This document shows, one piece after another, positions 1 to 8,392 of a DNA stretch of 64,000 bases. The position numbers and the translations under genes were made by a program. Every line of letters begins with the position of its first letter. The stretch's first letter is position 1. Origin of the DNA: Mesorhizobium sp. B2-3-4 (GTDB lineage: Bacteria; Pseudomonadota; Alphaproteobacteria; Rhizobiales; Rhizobiaceae); NCBI RefSeq assembly GCF_006442315.1, contig NZ_VFVY01000008.1:62001-126000 (forward strand), in the 5' to 3' direction. A model generated the notes under the pieces. That model was not told the DNA's origin. It made no database searches and saw only the letters and a list, made by a program, of their open reading frames with translations.

Positions 1-2
1 TC

Positions 3-656
3 TACCGCACCGACAATGTGACGGCCGACGAGGTGAAGTCACTCAGGATCTTGGCCGATCCGAAATTCAAGGGGCGCGTCACCATCGGCGACAATGTCGA
101 TGACGCGTATGCGCTGGCGAGCCTGGTCATCGGGCTCAAGGATTGGACCAAGATGACGGACGCGCAATTCAAGGAGGCGTCGGACTTCTTGCGCCAGGTG
201 CACAAGAACGTCCGTCTTTACTGGACCGATTCGAGCGACATCGACCAGGCCTTTTCCGGCAATGAGGTCGACCTCGCCTGGGGATGGGGCCAGACGTTGA
301 TCGCGATGAGCGGGCAGGGCGTTCCCGTCGCCATGAACCGGGACACCAAGGAGGGGATGTCGACCTGGGTCTGCGGTTATGTGCTGATGAAGGATGCGCC
401 CGGCAAGCTCGACCAGGCCTATGATTTCCTGAGCGCGGTCAATGCGCCCGAGATATCGAAATACATGGTCACGACCTTTGGCTACGGCCATGGCAACAGC
501 GCCGGCATGGCCGCGATCGACCACAAGGTGCTGGCCGAGCGCGGCTTCGACGACATCGACAAGTTCCTCGACAAGACCCTGTTCCAGCAGCCGGTGGCGC
601 CGGAACTGAAGAAGCGGATGGTTGACGAGTTCGAGAAGATCAAGGCCGGCTATTGA
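3..656 (+). CDS. Polyamine-type ABC transporter substrate-binding protein, C-terminal part
   Basis: The visible 217 residues are the C-terminal lobe of a periplasmic binding protein of the spermidine/putrescine (PotD-like) class; the N-terminus with its signal peptide lies left of the window. Supporting features are the closing-lobe pattern (YWTDSSDIDQAF, then EVDLAWGWGQTL, then a GYVLMKDAPGKLDQAYDF segment), which is typical of PotD/PotF-type proteins, and the neighbouring amine oxidase, aminotransferase and PotABC-like genes. The stop overlaps the TTG start of the amine oxidase (TTGA), so the two are translationally coupled. The binding protein is on the opposite strand from its probable ATPase and permeases, an unusual arrangement. 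Ligand identity (putrescine, spermidine or another amine) cannot be decided from the sequence. Confidence 0.85.
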   Translation, partial: YRTDNVTADEVKSLRILADPKFKGRVTIGDNVDDAYALASLVIGLKDWTKMTDAQFKEASDFLRQVHKNVRLYWTDSSDIDQAFSGNEVDLAWGWGQTLIAMSGQGVPVAMNRDTKEGMSTWVCGYVLMKDAPGKLDQAYDFLSAVNAPEISKYMVTTFGYGHGNSAGMAAIDHKVLAERGFDDIDKFLDKTLFQQPVAPELKKRMVDEFEKIKAGY

Positions 657-1963
657 ACGACAGGACCGAAAGAACCGACGTCGTCATCGTCGGCGCCGGC
701 TTTACCGGCTTGTCGGCCGCGCTCGAACTGCGGCGTGCCGGCATCGATTGCGTGCTGTTGGAAGCCCGCGATCGCGTCGGCGGCCGTGTCGAGGCGATGC
801 GCAACGGACTTGGCGAGCTGATCGACGGCGGCGGCCAATTCCTTTGCGAGGACATGCCTGAACTGATGGCGCTGGCGAAGGCACGCGGCAAGACCTTCGT
901 CGAGACCTATGTCGACGGCGATTTCATAACCCATCCGGCAATGTCGGCCCAAAGAGCCGAGCGGACCTATCACGCGTCGATGGCGATCCGCGAGCGCATG
1001 AACGGGATAGAGCCGGACGATCCTGCCATTGCCGGACTGACCGTTGCCGACTGGCTGGAGCGGCAGGATGACGCGGGCGAGGCCAAGGCGGCCTTCCGGT
1101 CGATGATCGAGGGCCTGTGGTGCCTGGCGCTGGAGAAGGTCCCGCTGTGGTACCTGATCAGCAACGACCGGCGCATCACCAACGACGTGCCGGAGCTGCA
1201 GTATTTCCTGGCCGAGACCATGCATTCGCTGGCCGAGGATTTGGCCGCCGACCTCGGCGGCCGCGTGCGGCTTCGCACTGCGGTAACGCGCATCGCGCAT
1301 GGGTCGGAGGGCGTAAGCGCCGTCACCGAAACAGCAACGATCGAAGCGCGTGCCGTTCTGGTCGCGGCTTCGCCTGCCATGACGTCGCGGGTCGCGTTCT
1401 CGCCACCTTTGCCGGATGCGCTGGTGGCGGCGCTCGGCGCCTGGCAAGGCGGCACCGTCATCAAGATCGTCGTGCGCTATTCCCGCGCCTTCTGGCGCGA
1501 CAAGGGCCTGAGCGGCATGGTGATGTGGCGCGACGTGCCGGGGCTGTTCGTCTGCGATACCAGCAAGGATGACCAGCATCCGGCGCTGGTGGTTTTCATC
1601 GGTGGTCCGTCGGCGGTGGAATGGCGCGGCTACGGCCAGGAGGGCCTGCGCGGCAAGCTTGCGGCGAGACTGGTCGAAGCGCTCGGCCCGGGCGCCGCTG
1701 ACTGGACCGGCTTCGCCATCCGCTACTGGTTCAACGACACGGGAAGCGTTGGCGGCTACAGCGACCTCATTGTCGACATGGGGGCGACGAGCGCCGAACG
1801 GACGATCCTGGCCGGCGCCCCGCCGGTCCATTTCGCGTCGTCGGAACTGTCGCCGTCATTCCCGGGCTATGTCGAAGGCGCGATCGTGGCCGGGCGCATC
1901 GCCGCGCGCAAGATCATCGCGGACGTTCAGTCGGCCATCGCGACCAGCGCTTCAGGATCGTAA
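653..1963 (+). CDS. Flavin-dependent amine oxidase
   Basis: This 436-residue protein is a flavin amine oxidase (monoamine/polyamine oxidase superfamily). An N-terminal Rossmann motif (VIVGAGFTGLSAA, about residues 11-23) is followed by the LLEARDRVGGR signature for FAD ribityl/pyrophosphate binding and the GGGQF segment. The C-terminus has the PGYVEGAIVAGRIAA motif that closes the FAD site in this family. It should oxidise an imported amine to an aldehyde, with H2O2 and ammonia or an amine as by-products. The start is TTG at 653, chosen because it overlaps the TGA of the binding protein and places the FAD motif at the usual distance from the N-terminus. The 3' end overlaps the convergent ATPase gene by about 37 bp. 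The exact substrate is not known. Confidence 0.88.
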   Translation: MNDRTERTDVVIVGAGFTGLSAALELRRAGIDCVLLEARDRVGGRVEAMRNGLGELIDGGGQFLCEDMPELMALAKARGKTFVETYVDGDFITHPAMSAQRAERTYHASMAIRERMNGIEPDDPAIAGLTVADWLERQDDAGEAKAAFRSMIEGLWCLALEKVPLWYLISNDRRITNDVPELQYFLAETMHSLAEDLAADLGGRVRLRTAVTRIAHGSEGVSAVTETATIEARAVLVAASPAMTSRVAFSPPLPDALVAALGAWQGGTVIKIVVRYSRAFWRDKGLSGMVMWRDVPGLFVCDTSKDDQHPALVVFIGGPSAVEWRGYGQEGLRGKLAARLVEALGPGAADWTGFAIRYWFNDTGSVGGYSDLIVDMGATSAERTILAGAPPVHFASSELSPSFPGYVEGAIVAGRIAARKIIADVQSAIATSASGS

Positions 1964-3045
1964 GCGAGGCGGATAGGGGTGCCGACCGGGATATCATCGG
2001 CGCCGAAATCGTTGGTCTCGGTCACCGAGAGCGGCTTTTCCAGTCCTGGGATCTCGACGATCAGATGGGTGATCTCGCCGAAATAGTGGCGCTCGACCAC
2101 CTTGCCGGCGACCTCGAATTTGGCCGTCGCATTGTCCCATAGCACACGCAGCCGCTCCGGCCTGATGCCCAGTGTCGCGCCGCCGCCATTGCGCACGAAG
2201 GCCTTGGGCTTGTCGGTCTTGACGCGGCCGAAGCCCAGCGTGTCGACGACCAGCGAAGCGCCGTTCTCCTCGACGATCTCGGCCTTGACGAAATTCATGC
2301 CGCCGAGGAAGTCGGCGACCTGGCGGTTGACCGGGCGCTGGTAGATTTCCTTTGGCGAAGCGACCTGTGCTATTTTGCCGCCGAACATCACGGCAATGCG
2401 GTCGGACATTGCGAGCGCCTCATACTGGTCATGGGTGACGAGCACGAAGGTGATGCCGACGGCCTGCTGCAGGCGACGCAACTCGACCTGCATCTGTTCG
2501 CGCAGTTTCTTGTCGAGCGCCGACAGCGGTTCGTCGAGCAAAAGCACCTTGGGCCGCATCACCAGCGCGCGTGCGAGTGCGACGCGCTGGCGCTGGCCGC
2601 CGGAGAGTTCGGTGGCCAGCCGCTTGCCGAGGCCGGTGAGCGAGACCTGCGCCAGTGCCTCCTCGACCCGGCGCTTCTCCTCGCCGCCCTGCAGCTTCAG
2701 TCGCTTCAGCCCGTAGGCGACGTTCTGCTCGACATTGAGATGCGGGAAAATGGCGTAGCTCTGGAACACCATGTTGGTCGGCCGGCGATTGGGCGGAATG
2801 CCTTCCATTGGCTGGCCGCCGACGGCGATCGAGCCGCTGGTCGGATTGTCGAAGCCGGCGATCATGCGCAAAAGCGTGGTCTTGCCGCAGCCGGACGGAC
2901 CAAGCAGCGAGAAGAATTCGCCTTCCCTGATGGTCAGGGACGCATCGTCCAGCGCCTTGAAGGCGCCGTAGCTGCGGGTGACGTTCTTGATCTCGATCAT
3001 GGATCGATCGGATTGAGGACGTGCGATCTGCGGCTGCTCAGGCAT
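1927..3045 (-). CDS. Polyamine-type ABC transporter ATP-binding protein
   Basis: A 372-residue ATPase of the PotA/FbpC class. It has Walker A (GPSGCGKTTLL), the Q-loop (MVFQSYAIFPHL), the ABC signature (LSGGQRQRVALARAL), Walker B (VLLLDEPLSALD), the switch His (LVTHDQYEA) and a C-terminal TOBE-like regulatory domain. The ATG at 3045 is preceded by GGGAGG and overlaps the end of the upstream permease by 8 bp; a longer frame to 3102 lies inside that permease and is not favoured. It is the last gene of the leftward operon permease-permease-ATPase and powers amine import together with the partial binding protein at the left edge. Confidence 0.93.
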   Translation of the reverse strand: MPEQPQIARPQSDRSMIEIKNVTRSYGAFKALDDASLTIREGEFFSLLGPSGCGKTTLLRMIAGFDNPTSGSIAVGGQPMEGIPPNRRPTNMVFQSYAIFPHLNVEQNVAYGLKRLKLQGGEEKRRVEEALAQVSLTGLGKRLATELSGGQRQRVALARALVMRPKVLLLDEPLSALDKKLREQMQVELRRLQQAVGITFVLVTHDQYEALAMSDRIAVMFGGKIAQVASPKEIYQRPVNRQVADFLGGMNFVKAEIVEENGASLVVDTLGFGRVKTDKPKAFVRNGGGATLGIRPERLRVLWDNATAKFEVAGKVVERHYFGEITHLIVEIPGLEKPLSVTETNDFGADDIPVGTPIRLAYDPEALVAMAD

Positions 3046-3862
3046 AGAGGCCTCCCTCATTCTGGGTGCGTCTGGCCGCGCGGCGACGCAGGATTTCGGC
3101 AATCGTCATCAGCAGGAAAGAGGCAACCAGAAGCAACGTGCCGAGCGCCAGCACGCCGGGCAGTTTCGAGGCGAAACGCAACTGGCCCCAGATGTAGATC
3201 GGCAGTGTCGCCTCGGTGCCGGTGAGGAAGAAGGCGATGATGAACTCGTCCAGCGAGATGGTGAAGCAGACCAGCAGGCTGGAAATGATCGCCGGCGCCA
3301 CCATCGGCAGCGTCACGCGCCGGAACGTGCCGAACGCGCTCTCGCCGAGGTCGGCCGAGGCTTCTTCCAGGCTGCGGTCGAACCCTTCAAAGCCTGAGGT
3401 CAGCACCGTCATCGAATAAGGGATGCAGACCAGAACATGGCCGAGCACGACGGTGAACAGCGACAGACTGAGACCAAGCTGCAGCATCACCAGCAGCATG
3501 GAGATGGCGACGATCACCTCCGGCAGCACAAGCGGCGCCATGATCAGTCCGTTGATGGCGCGGCGGCCGGGATAACGATAGCGGGTGATCGAGCGGGCGG
3601 CGAGGATGCCGAGCACGGTGGCGAGTACGGAAGCCGACACGCCGACGATCAGGCTGTTCCAGGCGGCGTCGAGCAGTGCCGGCGTGTGCGGCAGGTCCTC
3701 GTACCATTGCAAGGTGTAGCCGGTGAGCGGGAATTTCGGTGTCGGCGCGGTGTTGATCGAGAAGATCGGCAGGAAGATGACAGGCAGATAGAGGAAGACG
3801 ATGTAGAGGAACGCGTAGACGGACAGCCAGCCGCCAGGCAGGAAACGAGACCGCGCCGTCAT
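3038..3862 (-). CDS. Polyamine-type ABC transporter permease (PotC-like)
   Basis: This 274-residue inner-membrane permease has about six hydrophobic segments and the conserved cytoplasmic EAA loop (LEEASADLGESAFGTFRRV) that docks on the ATPase. Its order, after PotB-like and before PotA-like genes, and its size fit PotC. The start ATG at 3862 overlaps the TGA of the preceding permease (ATGA); the long upstream extension of this frame is out-of-frame reading of that permease and was discarded. It forms the translocation pore with the neighbouring permease. Confidence 0.92.
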   Translation of the reverse strand: MTARSRFLPGGWLSVYAFLYIVFLYLPVIFLPIFSINTAPTPKFPLTGYTLQWYEDLPHTPALLDAAWNSLIVGVSASVLATVLGILAARSITRYRYPGRRAINGLIMAPLVLPEVIVAISMLLVMLQLGLSLSLFTVVLGHVLVCIPYSMTVLTSGFEGFDRSLEEASADLGESAFGTFRRVTLPMVAPAIISSLLVCFTISLDEFIIAFFLTGTEATLPIYIWGQLRFASKLPGVLALGTLLLVASFLLMTIAEILRRRAARRTQNEGGLYA

Positions 3863-4776
3863 CGCGCCATCCTCTGCAGCGTGCGGATGATCAGCACCGT
3901 GGCGCCAGCCATCAGCGAGACGATCAGCATGGTGGTGACGGAAAGGGCGGCGCCCAGCGGCCAATTGGCCGCCTTGCCGAACTGCGCCTGGATGGCGTTG
4001 GCGATCATGACGCCGTCCTTGCCGCCGACGAGTTTCGGCGTCACATAATCGCCGACCGTTGGGATCATGACGATCAACGCCGCGGAAATGATGCCGGGCG
4101 CCGACAACGGCAAAGTCACGCGCAGGAACGAGCGCAACGGGCCGTCGCCAAGGTCGGTGGCTGCCTCGACCAGCGTGCGGTCGACCTTCTCCAGCGAAAC
4201 GAAAATCGGCAGGATGGCGAAGGCCGCCCAGGCGTGGGTGAGCGTGATGATGACGGCGCTGGAATTGTAGAGCAGGGCCGTCGACGGCTCGTCGATGATG
4301 CCGAGGCCCATCAGGCCGGAATTCAAGACGCCGTTGTAGCCCAGGATGACCTTCCACGACATCACGCGCAGGAGGTAGCTGGTCCAGAACGGGATGGTGA
4401 TGAGGAACAGCCAAAGGCTTTTGTGACGGCCGCCATGGAAGGAAATGAAATAGGCGATCGGATAGGCGAGCAGGACGGTGAACAAGCTGACCGTCAGTGA
4501 GATGTAGAGCGAGCGCCATAGCAGATCGCGGTAGATCGGTTCGGTCAGCGCGATGCGGTAGTTTTCCAGCGTGAAGGTGCGATCGATGGTCAGGTAGTGC
4601 TGCGTCCAGAAAGAGTGGGCGATGACCACCAGGATCGGCAGGACCAGAAGGATGAGCGCGTAGAGGAAAGTCGGGCTGATCAGGACGAAGCCCTGCACGG
4701 GCTCGGATTGCAGAAGGGCATTTCGTCTGGCCCGAGTCATACGCAACGGGGGCGACCCTTCCGCGGCCGCCGTCAT
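3859..4776 (-). CDS. Polyamine-type ABC transporter permease (PotB-like)
   Basis: A 305-residue inner-membrane permease with an N-terminal membrane segment (FVLISPTFLYALILLVLPILVV), five further hydrophobic stretches and the EAA loop (LVEAATDLGDGPLRSFLRV). The ATG at 4776 follows a GGAG motif by about eight bases; in-frame codons further upstream (to 4926) lack a ribosome site and would add a charged, non-conserved tail. It is the first gene of the leftward operon and is transcribed from the divergent promoter region shared with the aminotransferase. It pairs with the next permease to form the polyamine channel. Confidence 0.91.
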   Translation of the reverse strand: MTAAAEGSPPLRMTRARRNALLQSEPVQGFVLISPTFLYALILLVLPILVVIAHSFWTQHYLTIDRTFTLENYRIALTEPIYRDLLWRSLYISLTVSLFTVLLAYPIAYFISFHGGRHKSLWLFLITIPFWTSYLLRVMSWKVILGYNGVLNSGLMGLGIIDEPSTALLYNSSAVIITLTHAWAAFAILPIFVSLEKVDRTLVEAATDLGDGPLRSFLRVTLPLSAPGIISAALIVMIPTVGDYVTPKLVGGKDGVMIANAIQAQFGKAANWPLGAALSVTTMLIVSLMAGATVLIIRTLQRMAR

Positions 4777-4947
4777 TGCTCGACTCCGGGCGGCAGCGCT
4801 CCGGGCGTGATTTCGGTTGCTGGCCTGGACTGCTCCGCCATGCGGCATCCCATTTTGCTGTCGCCGGCTGTTTGTTCCCCTTGCCGGCTTTCTTTCATCA
4901 TGCACGCATCCGTGGATTGAAATCAAGCGTCATTTCTGCAATATTGA

Positions 4948-4963
4948 TTGAACGGACATTCAA
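4948..4963. promoter_or_regulatory. Candidate operator (imperfect palindrome) in the divergent permease/aminotransferase promoter region
   Basis: The 16-bp sequence TTGAACGGACATTCAA is an inverted repeat with half-sites TTGAA/TTCAA. It lies between the divergent permease and aminotransferase genes. An even better version of the same site occurs upstream of the Rieske oxygenase at 7951-7968, which suggests a shared regulator. The regulator itself is not visible in the window. Confidence 0.55.
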
Positions 4964-5049
4964 AATTAGGTGAAGAAAGCCCCTGTTTCCGGCATTTGGC
5001 GCCGAATTTGATGCCCGCGAGAAAATCGACAAGAGATGTGGAGGCGACG

Positions 5050-6468
5050 ATGGCGGCTGTACGAGACCTGAAGGCGGCGGAAACGCTGGCGGCGGAGGGC
5101 GACGATGCGGTCGATCTGGCCAAGCGCCATCTCATCCAGCCCTGGCCCTATGCCGGTTCCGTCGGCTCCGAGGCGCGCGCGCTGATCGGCGAAGGCGACG
5201 GCATCTACATCACCGACAACACCGGCAAGCGGCTCATCGATGGCCCCGCCGGCATGTGGTGCGTCAATGTCGGCCACCGCCGCGAGGAGCTCGCCAAAGT
5301 GATGTACGACCAGGCGATGGCGCTGTCCTACAACACGCCCTGGTACACGATGAACGCACCGTCGGCGGAGCTTGCCAAGCGCATCGCCGGCCATGCGCCG
5401 GGCGACCTCAGCCATGTCTTCTACACCACGGGCGGCTCCTCGGCCGTCGAGACGGCGCTGCGCTTCATGCAGTTCTATAACAATGTGCGCGGCCGGCCGG
5501 AAAAGAAGCTGATCCTGTCGCGTGGCGGCGCCTATCACGGCTCGACCTATCTGTCGGCCTCGCTCAACGGCCGCCCGCGCGACCGCGACTGGATGGACGG
5601 CGCCGACGAACTGGTGGTCAAGCTCGCTTCGCCCGATCCGTTCCGCCGGCCAAAGGGCATGAGCCTTGCCGCATTCACCGATTTCCTCGTCGACCAGTTC
5701 CGCGACACCGTCGCGCGCGTCGGTGCCGACAAGATCGGCGCTTTCGTCGGCGAGCCCATCCAGGCATCCGGCGGCGTCGTCATCCCGCCGGACGGCTATC
5801 TCAAGCGGATCCGCGAGATCTGCCGCGACAACGACATTCTCTATGTCTCCGACGAGGTGGTGACGGGTTTCGGCCGGCTCGGCCATGTCTTCGCCTCGGG
5901 CGATGTCTTCGGCATCGATCCCGACATGATCACCTTCGCCAAGGGCGTCACCTCGGGCTACTTCCCGCTAGGCGGCGTGATCATCTCGGAGCGGTTGCTG
6001 CAAGAGCTGCGCCGTTCGAACCACCCCGACGCGATGTTCGGCCACGGGCTGACCTACACCAGCCACCCAGTCGGCTGTGCCGTGGCGCTGAAAAACCTCG
6101 ACTTGCTGGAAGAAAGCGTGCTTGCCCATACGCAGGCGGTGGCGCCTTACTTCCAGGCGCAGTTGAAGACGCTTGAAGAGCTGCCGCTGGTCGGCGAGGT
6201 GCGCGGCGTCGGGCTGATGGGTTGCGTGGAATGCGTCGCCGACCGCGAAAGCAAGGACCCGCTGCAGCTCGACAAGGATGTGGGCAAGCGGATCGACGCC
6301 CACTGCCACGAGCTCGGCCTGCTGGTGCGGCCGCTGATCAACATGTGCGTGATGTCGCCGCCGCTCATCATCACGCGCGAGCAGATCGACGACATGGTCG
6401 GCATCCTGCGCGAAGGCATTTCGCGCACGATGGACGATCTGAGGAAAGAAGGCGTCTGGCGGGGATAA
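5050..6468 (+). CDS. Class III PLP-dependent aminotransferase, probably amine:pyruvate type
   Basis: A 472-residue fold-type I class III aminotransferase. The PLP Schiff-base lysine is in the motif FAKGVTSGYFPLGG (about Lys298), preceded by the Asp-bearing SDEVVTGFGRLG motif that contacts the PLP pyridine nitrogen. The overall pattern resembles omega-amino acid/putrescine:pyruvate transaminases (SpuC-like). The start ATG at 5050 has GGAGG five bases upstream; earlier in-frame ATGs at 5011 and 4948 lack such a site. It is divergent from the polyamine permease operon, so it probably transfers the amino group of an imported diamine to pyruvate, with the amine oxidase as a parallel route. Substrate is inferred from context. 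Confidence 0.9.
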   Translation: MAAVRDLKAAETLAAEGDDAVDLAKRHLIQPWPYAGSVGSEARALIGEGDGIYITDNTGKRLIDGPAGMWCVNVGHRREELAKVMYDQAMALSYNTPWYTMNAPSAELAKRIAGHAPGDLSHVFYTTGGSSAVETALRFMQFYNNVRGRPEKKLILSRGGAYHGSTYLSASLNGRPRDRDWMDGADELVVKLASPDPFRRPKGMSLAAFTDFLVDQFRDTVARVGADKIGAFVGEPIQASGGVVIPPDGYLKRIREICRDNDILYVSDEVVTGFGRLGHVFASGDVFGIDPDMITFAKGVTSGYFPLGGVIISERLLQELRRSNHPDAMFGHGLTYTSHPVGCAVALKNLDLLEESVLAHTQAVAPYFQAQLKTLEELPLVGEVRGVGLMGCVECVADRESKDPLQLDKDVGKRIDAHCHELGLLVRPLINMCVMSPPLIITREQIDDMVGILREGISRTMDDLRKEGVWRG

Positions 6469-6474
6469 GTTTTT

Positions 6475-6533
6475 CCTTCTCCCCGTTCTACGGGGAGAAG
6501 ATGCCGGCAGGCGGATGAGGGGCGGTGCCAGCG
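6475..6533 (+). repeat. Rhizobial intergenic palindromic repeat, copy 1
   Basis: A 59-bp element starting CCTTCTCCCCGT, with an internal stem (CTCCCCGT...ACGGGGAG) and a GCGGATGAGGGGCGG tail. Its reverse complement recurs at 6664-6722 with high identity, so the two form an inverted pair flanking about 130 bp. The look is that of RIME-type mosaic repeats of Rhizobiales. The stem may also help end transcription after the aminotransferase. Confidence 0.8.
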
Positions 6534-6663
6534 TTGGCGATTGGCCGCGTTTCGAGAACGTCATCCGTCTGAGGCGATAACCTCACTGCCTGGCGCGGCG
6601 CGGGCTTCCGGGAATTCAGTCGCACGATCATCTACCGAGGTTGCGGGCAAGCTAATCGCGAAG

Positions 6664-6722
6664 CGTTGGCGCCGCCCCCCATCCGCCCTTCGGGCACCTT
6701 CTCCCCGTAAACGGGGAGAAGG
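6664..6722 (-). repeat. Rhizobial intergenic palindromic repeat, copy 2 (inverted)
   Basis: Read on the minus strand this 59-bp element begins CCTTCTCCCCGTTTACGG and matches copy 1 (6475-6533) across its length with a handful of substitutions. It lies just beyond the stop codon of the Rieske oxygenase gene, so each copy sits at the 3' end of one of two convergent genes. Confidence 0.8.
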
Positions 6723-6729
6723 ACGAGAT

Positions 6730-7932
6730 CTACCCCCGCGACCTGAGCGCGTCGTTCAAATTCCACATGTCCTTCTCCTCGGGCGCGGTCTCCAGGCCGA
6801 GCACCGGGATTTGCTGGCGCAGATGGTCGTGGTGGGTGCGCACGCCATATTCGAGGTCGGACAGGTAAAAACCCTCGAAGGCCTCGGACAGCATGGATTC
6901 GTTCGACCACACCGAAAGCTGCACGTCCTCCGACATGGTGTCGCGGTCGATGCGGAAAGAGAGATAGCGGGCGGCGGCCTGTTCGCGGCTTTCGTCGCGG
7001 TAGCGGTAGATGGCGCCGCGCAGCAGGGTTTCGCCCGTCGACAGCGGGAACTCCTGATAGAACTGCACCGATTCCGGCATGACGGACAGGACCGCATTGG
7101 GGAAGATGCCGTAATAGACCCAGGCCTTTCTGAGATGATCCGGCAGATGCGTCGGCTCCGGCGCGATCTTGACGTAATTCTTGACGCTCCAGCGGCGGCC
7201 GGCATGCGGGTTGTAGGTGGCGAAGGAACGTGAGACGCCGTTGACGAAAGGCTCATCGAAATAGGTGGCGCCATAGAGATCCTGCAGCGCCGGATGCGCC
7301 ATGGCAACGTGATAGCCTTCATTGTCGACGTCGCGCACCGACTTCCAGTTGACCGGTGTCTTCTGGGTCCAGATTCCCCAGGACGGCACCATGTCGGCGG
7401 CCTTGTAATGCGCGAATTCGGGCTCGATCGGCTTCAACAGTTCGGCGACGGAGGGCTGCGGCCCGCCATTGCGGAAGCGGATGAAGATGAAGCCCATCCA
7501 GACTTCGAGATCGAGCGGCATCAGGCCGAACTCGGTTTTGTCGAGATCGGGGAAGGAGCGCGGGCGGGCGGCCCCCCGCAGCGTGCCGTCGAGATTGTAG
7601 ACCCAGCCATGGAACGGGCAGACCAGCGCATTCTTGCAATTGCCCTGGCTGTCGGCGACGACGCGGCTGCCGCGGTGGCGGCACATATTGTTGAAGCCGC
7701 GCACCACGCCGTCCTTGCCGCGCACGATCAGAGCGCGCTCGCCGATCACGTCCATGGTCAGGTAGTCGCCGGCATTGGGTATGTCGCAGACATGCCCGGC
7801 GATCTGCCAATGATTGCGGAAGACATGCTCCTTCTCCAGTTCGAGAAGGGCGGCCGAATGATAACTCCAGCCCGGTAGTCCCCGCCGGTCCCAATCGTTC
7901 GGGATTGCCACGTCACGGAGGTGCGGGTTCAT
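6730..7932 (-). CDS. Rieske 2Fe-2S ring-hydroxylating-type oxygenase, alpha subunit
   Basis: A 400-residue Rieske non-haem iron oxygenase. The N-terminal Rieske domain shows both cluster ligand pairs: CRHRG (Cys84, His86) and CPFHGW (Cys105, His108). The catalytic domain has the mononuclear iron motif DNEGYHVAMAH (His208, His213). Size and the CRHRGSRV form resemble GbcA-like enzymes that demethylate quaternary amines rather than classical aromatic dioxygenases, and the amine-related neighbours agree. No reductase or ferredoxin partner lies next to it, so electrons must come from elsewhere. It is transcribed away from the small exported gene at 8393 from a promoter carrying the 7951-7968 palindrome. 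Substrate is uncertain. Confidence 0.88.
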   Translation of the reverse strand: MNPHLRDVAIPNDWDRRGLPGWSYHSAALLELEKEHVFRNHWQIAGHVCDIPNAGDYLTMDVIGERALIVRGKDGVVRGFNNMCRHRGSRVVADSQGNCKNALVCPFHGWVYNLDGTLRGAARPRSFPDLDKTEFGLMPLDLEVWMGFIFIRFRNGGPQPSVAELLKPIEPEFAHYKAADMVPSWGIWTQKTPVNWKSVRDVDNEGYHVAMAHPALQDLYGATYFDEPFVNGVSRSFATYNPHAGRRWSVKNYVKIAPEPTHLPDHLRKAWVYYGIFPNAVLSVMPESVQFYQEFPLSTGETLLRGAIYRYRDESREQAAARYLSFRIDRDTMSEDVQLSVWSNESMLSEAFEGFYLSDLEYGVRTHHDHLRQQIPVLGLETAPEEKDMWNLNDALRSRG

Positions 7933-7950
7933 AAAACGTCTCTTCTTTTT

Positions 7951-7968
7951 ATTGAATACTCATTCAAT
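7951..7968. promoter_or_regulatory. Perfect palindromic operator upstream of the Rieske oxygenase
   Basis: ATTGAATACTCATTCAAT is a perfect 7-bp inverted repeat around a 4-bp spacer, about 20 bp upstream of the oxygenase start. It matches the site at 4948-4963 in both half-sites and spacing (12 of 16 core positions). The form is typical of TetR-family operators, but the protein is unknown. Confidence 0.65.
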
Positions 7969-8392
7969 ATAATCATATTTTGCATTGAAATGCAATGGCT
8001 TGTGGAAATAGGCGAATTTCACCAGGAGAATCCAGGCGCTGATTTCAATGCCGTCCTGCGTCGCCGCGGGCTGTGAAAACCCCGGAAAATCCGGGCCTTA
8101 GCCGGGGTTCCGGACCCTCCGGCCGCAGCCGGGTTTCATGCCTGGGATCGGGCCTCCGAATATTCCATTTTTCGGCAAGAAAGGGCGCCTTGCCGGTGTC
8201 GGACGCCATAGAGGTGGAAAAAGACGCACCCGCAATATCGAATCGGAACAGTCGATGACCGGTTTTGCCCGATTCTGCCCGTATCGATGTTTCAATCCGG
8301 TTACATTGCCAGCCTCTCGTCACCTTTGCATTGTTACAAAGCGCGATTAAATTCGTTTTATCGCAAAAAGAAAATCAACGAAGGGGATGATG
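7969..8392. other. Intergenic region with GC-rich hairpins
   Basis: No convincing gene was found between the Rieske oxygenase and the small exported protein. The stretch around 8072-8150 holds nested GC-rich hairpins (CCCCGGAAAATCCGGG followed by GCCGGGGTTCCGG). The last 120 bp are AT-richer and contain CTTTG-N7-CAAAG near 8322, probably the promoter of the next gene. Reading frames here have no plausible start or family resemblance. Confidence 0.4.

Noticed and set aside
3863..4519. N-terminal extension of the PotC-like permease to 4519
   Set aside because: The segment is an out-of-frame reading of the upstream permease; the ATGA overlap at 3862 marks the true start. The same reasoning applies to the long frames of the MalG-like permease and the SIS protein.
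6475..6722. Inverted pair of repeats considered as the ends of an insertion sequence
   Set aside because: The 130 bp between them cannot encode a transposase, and no target duplication was seen.
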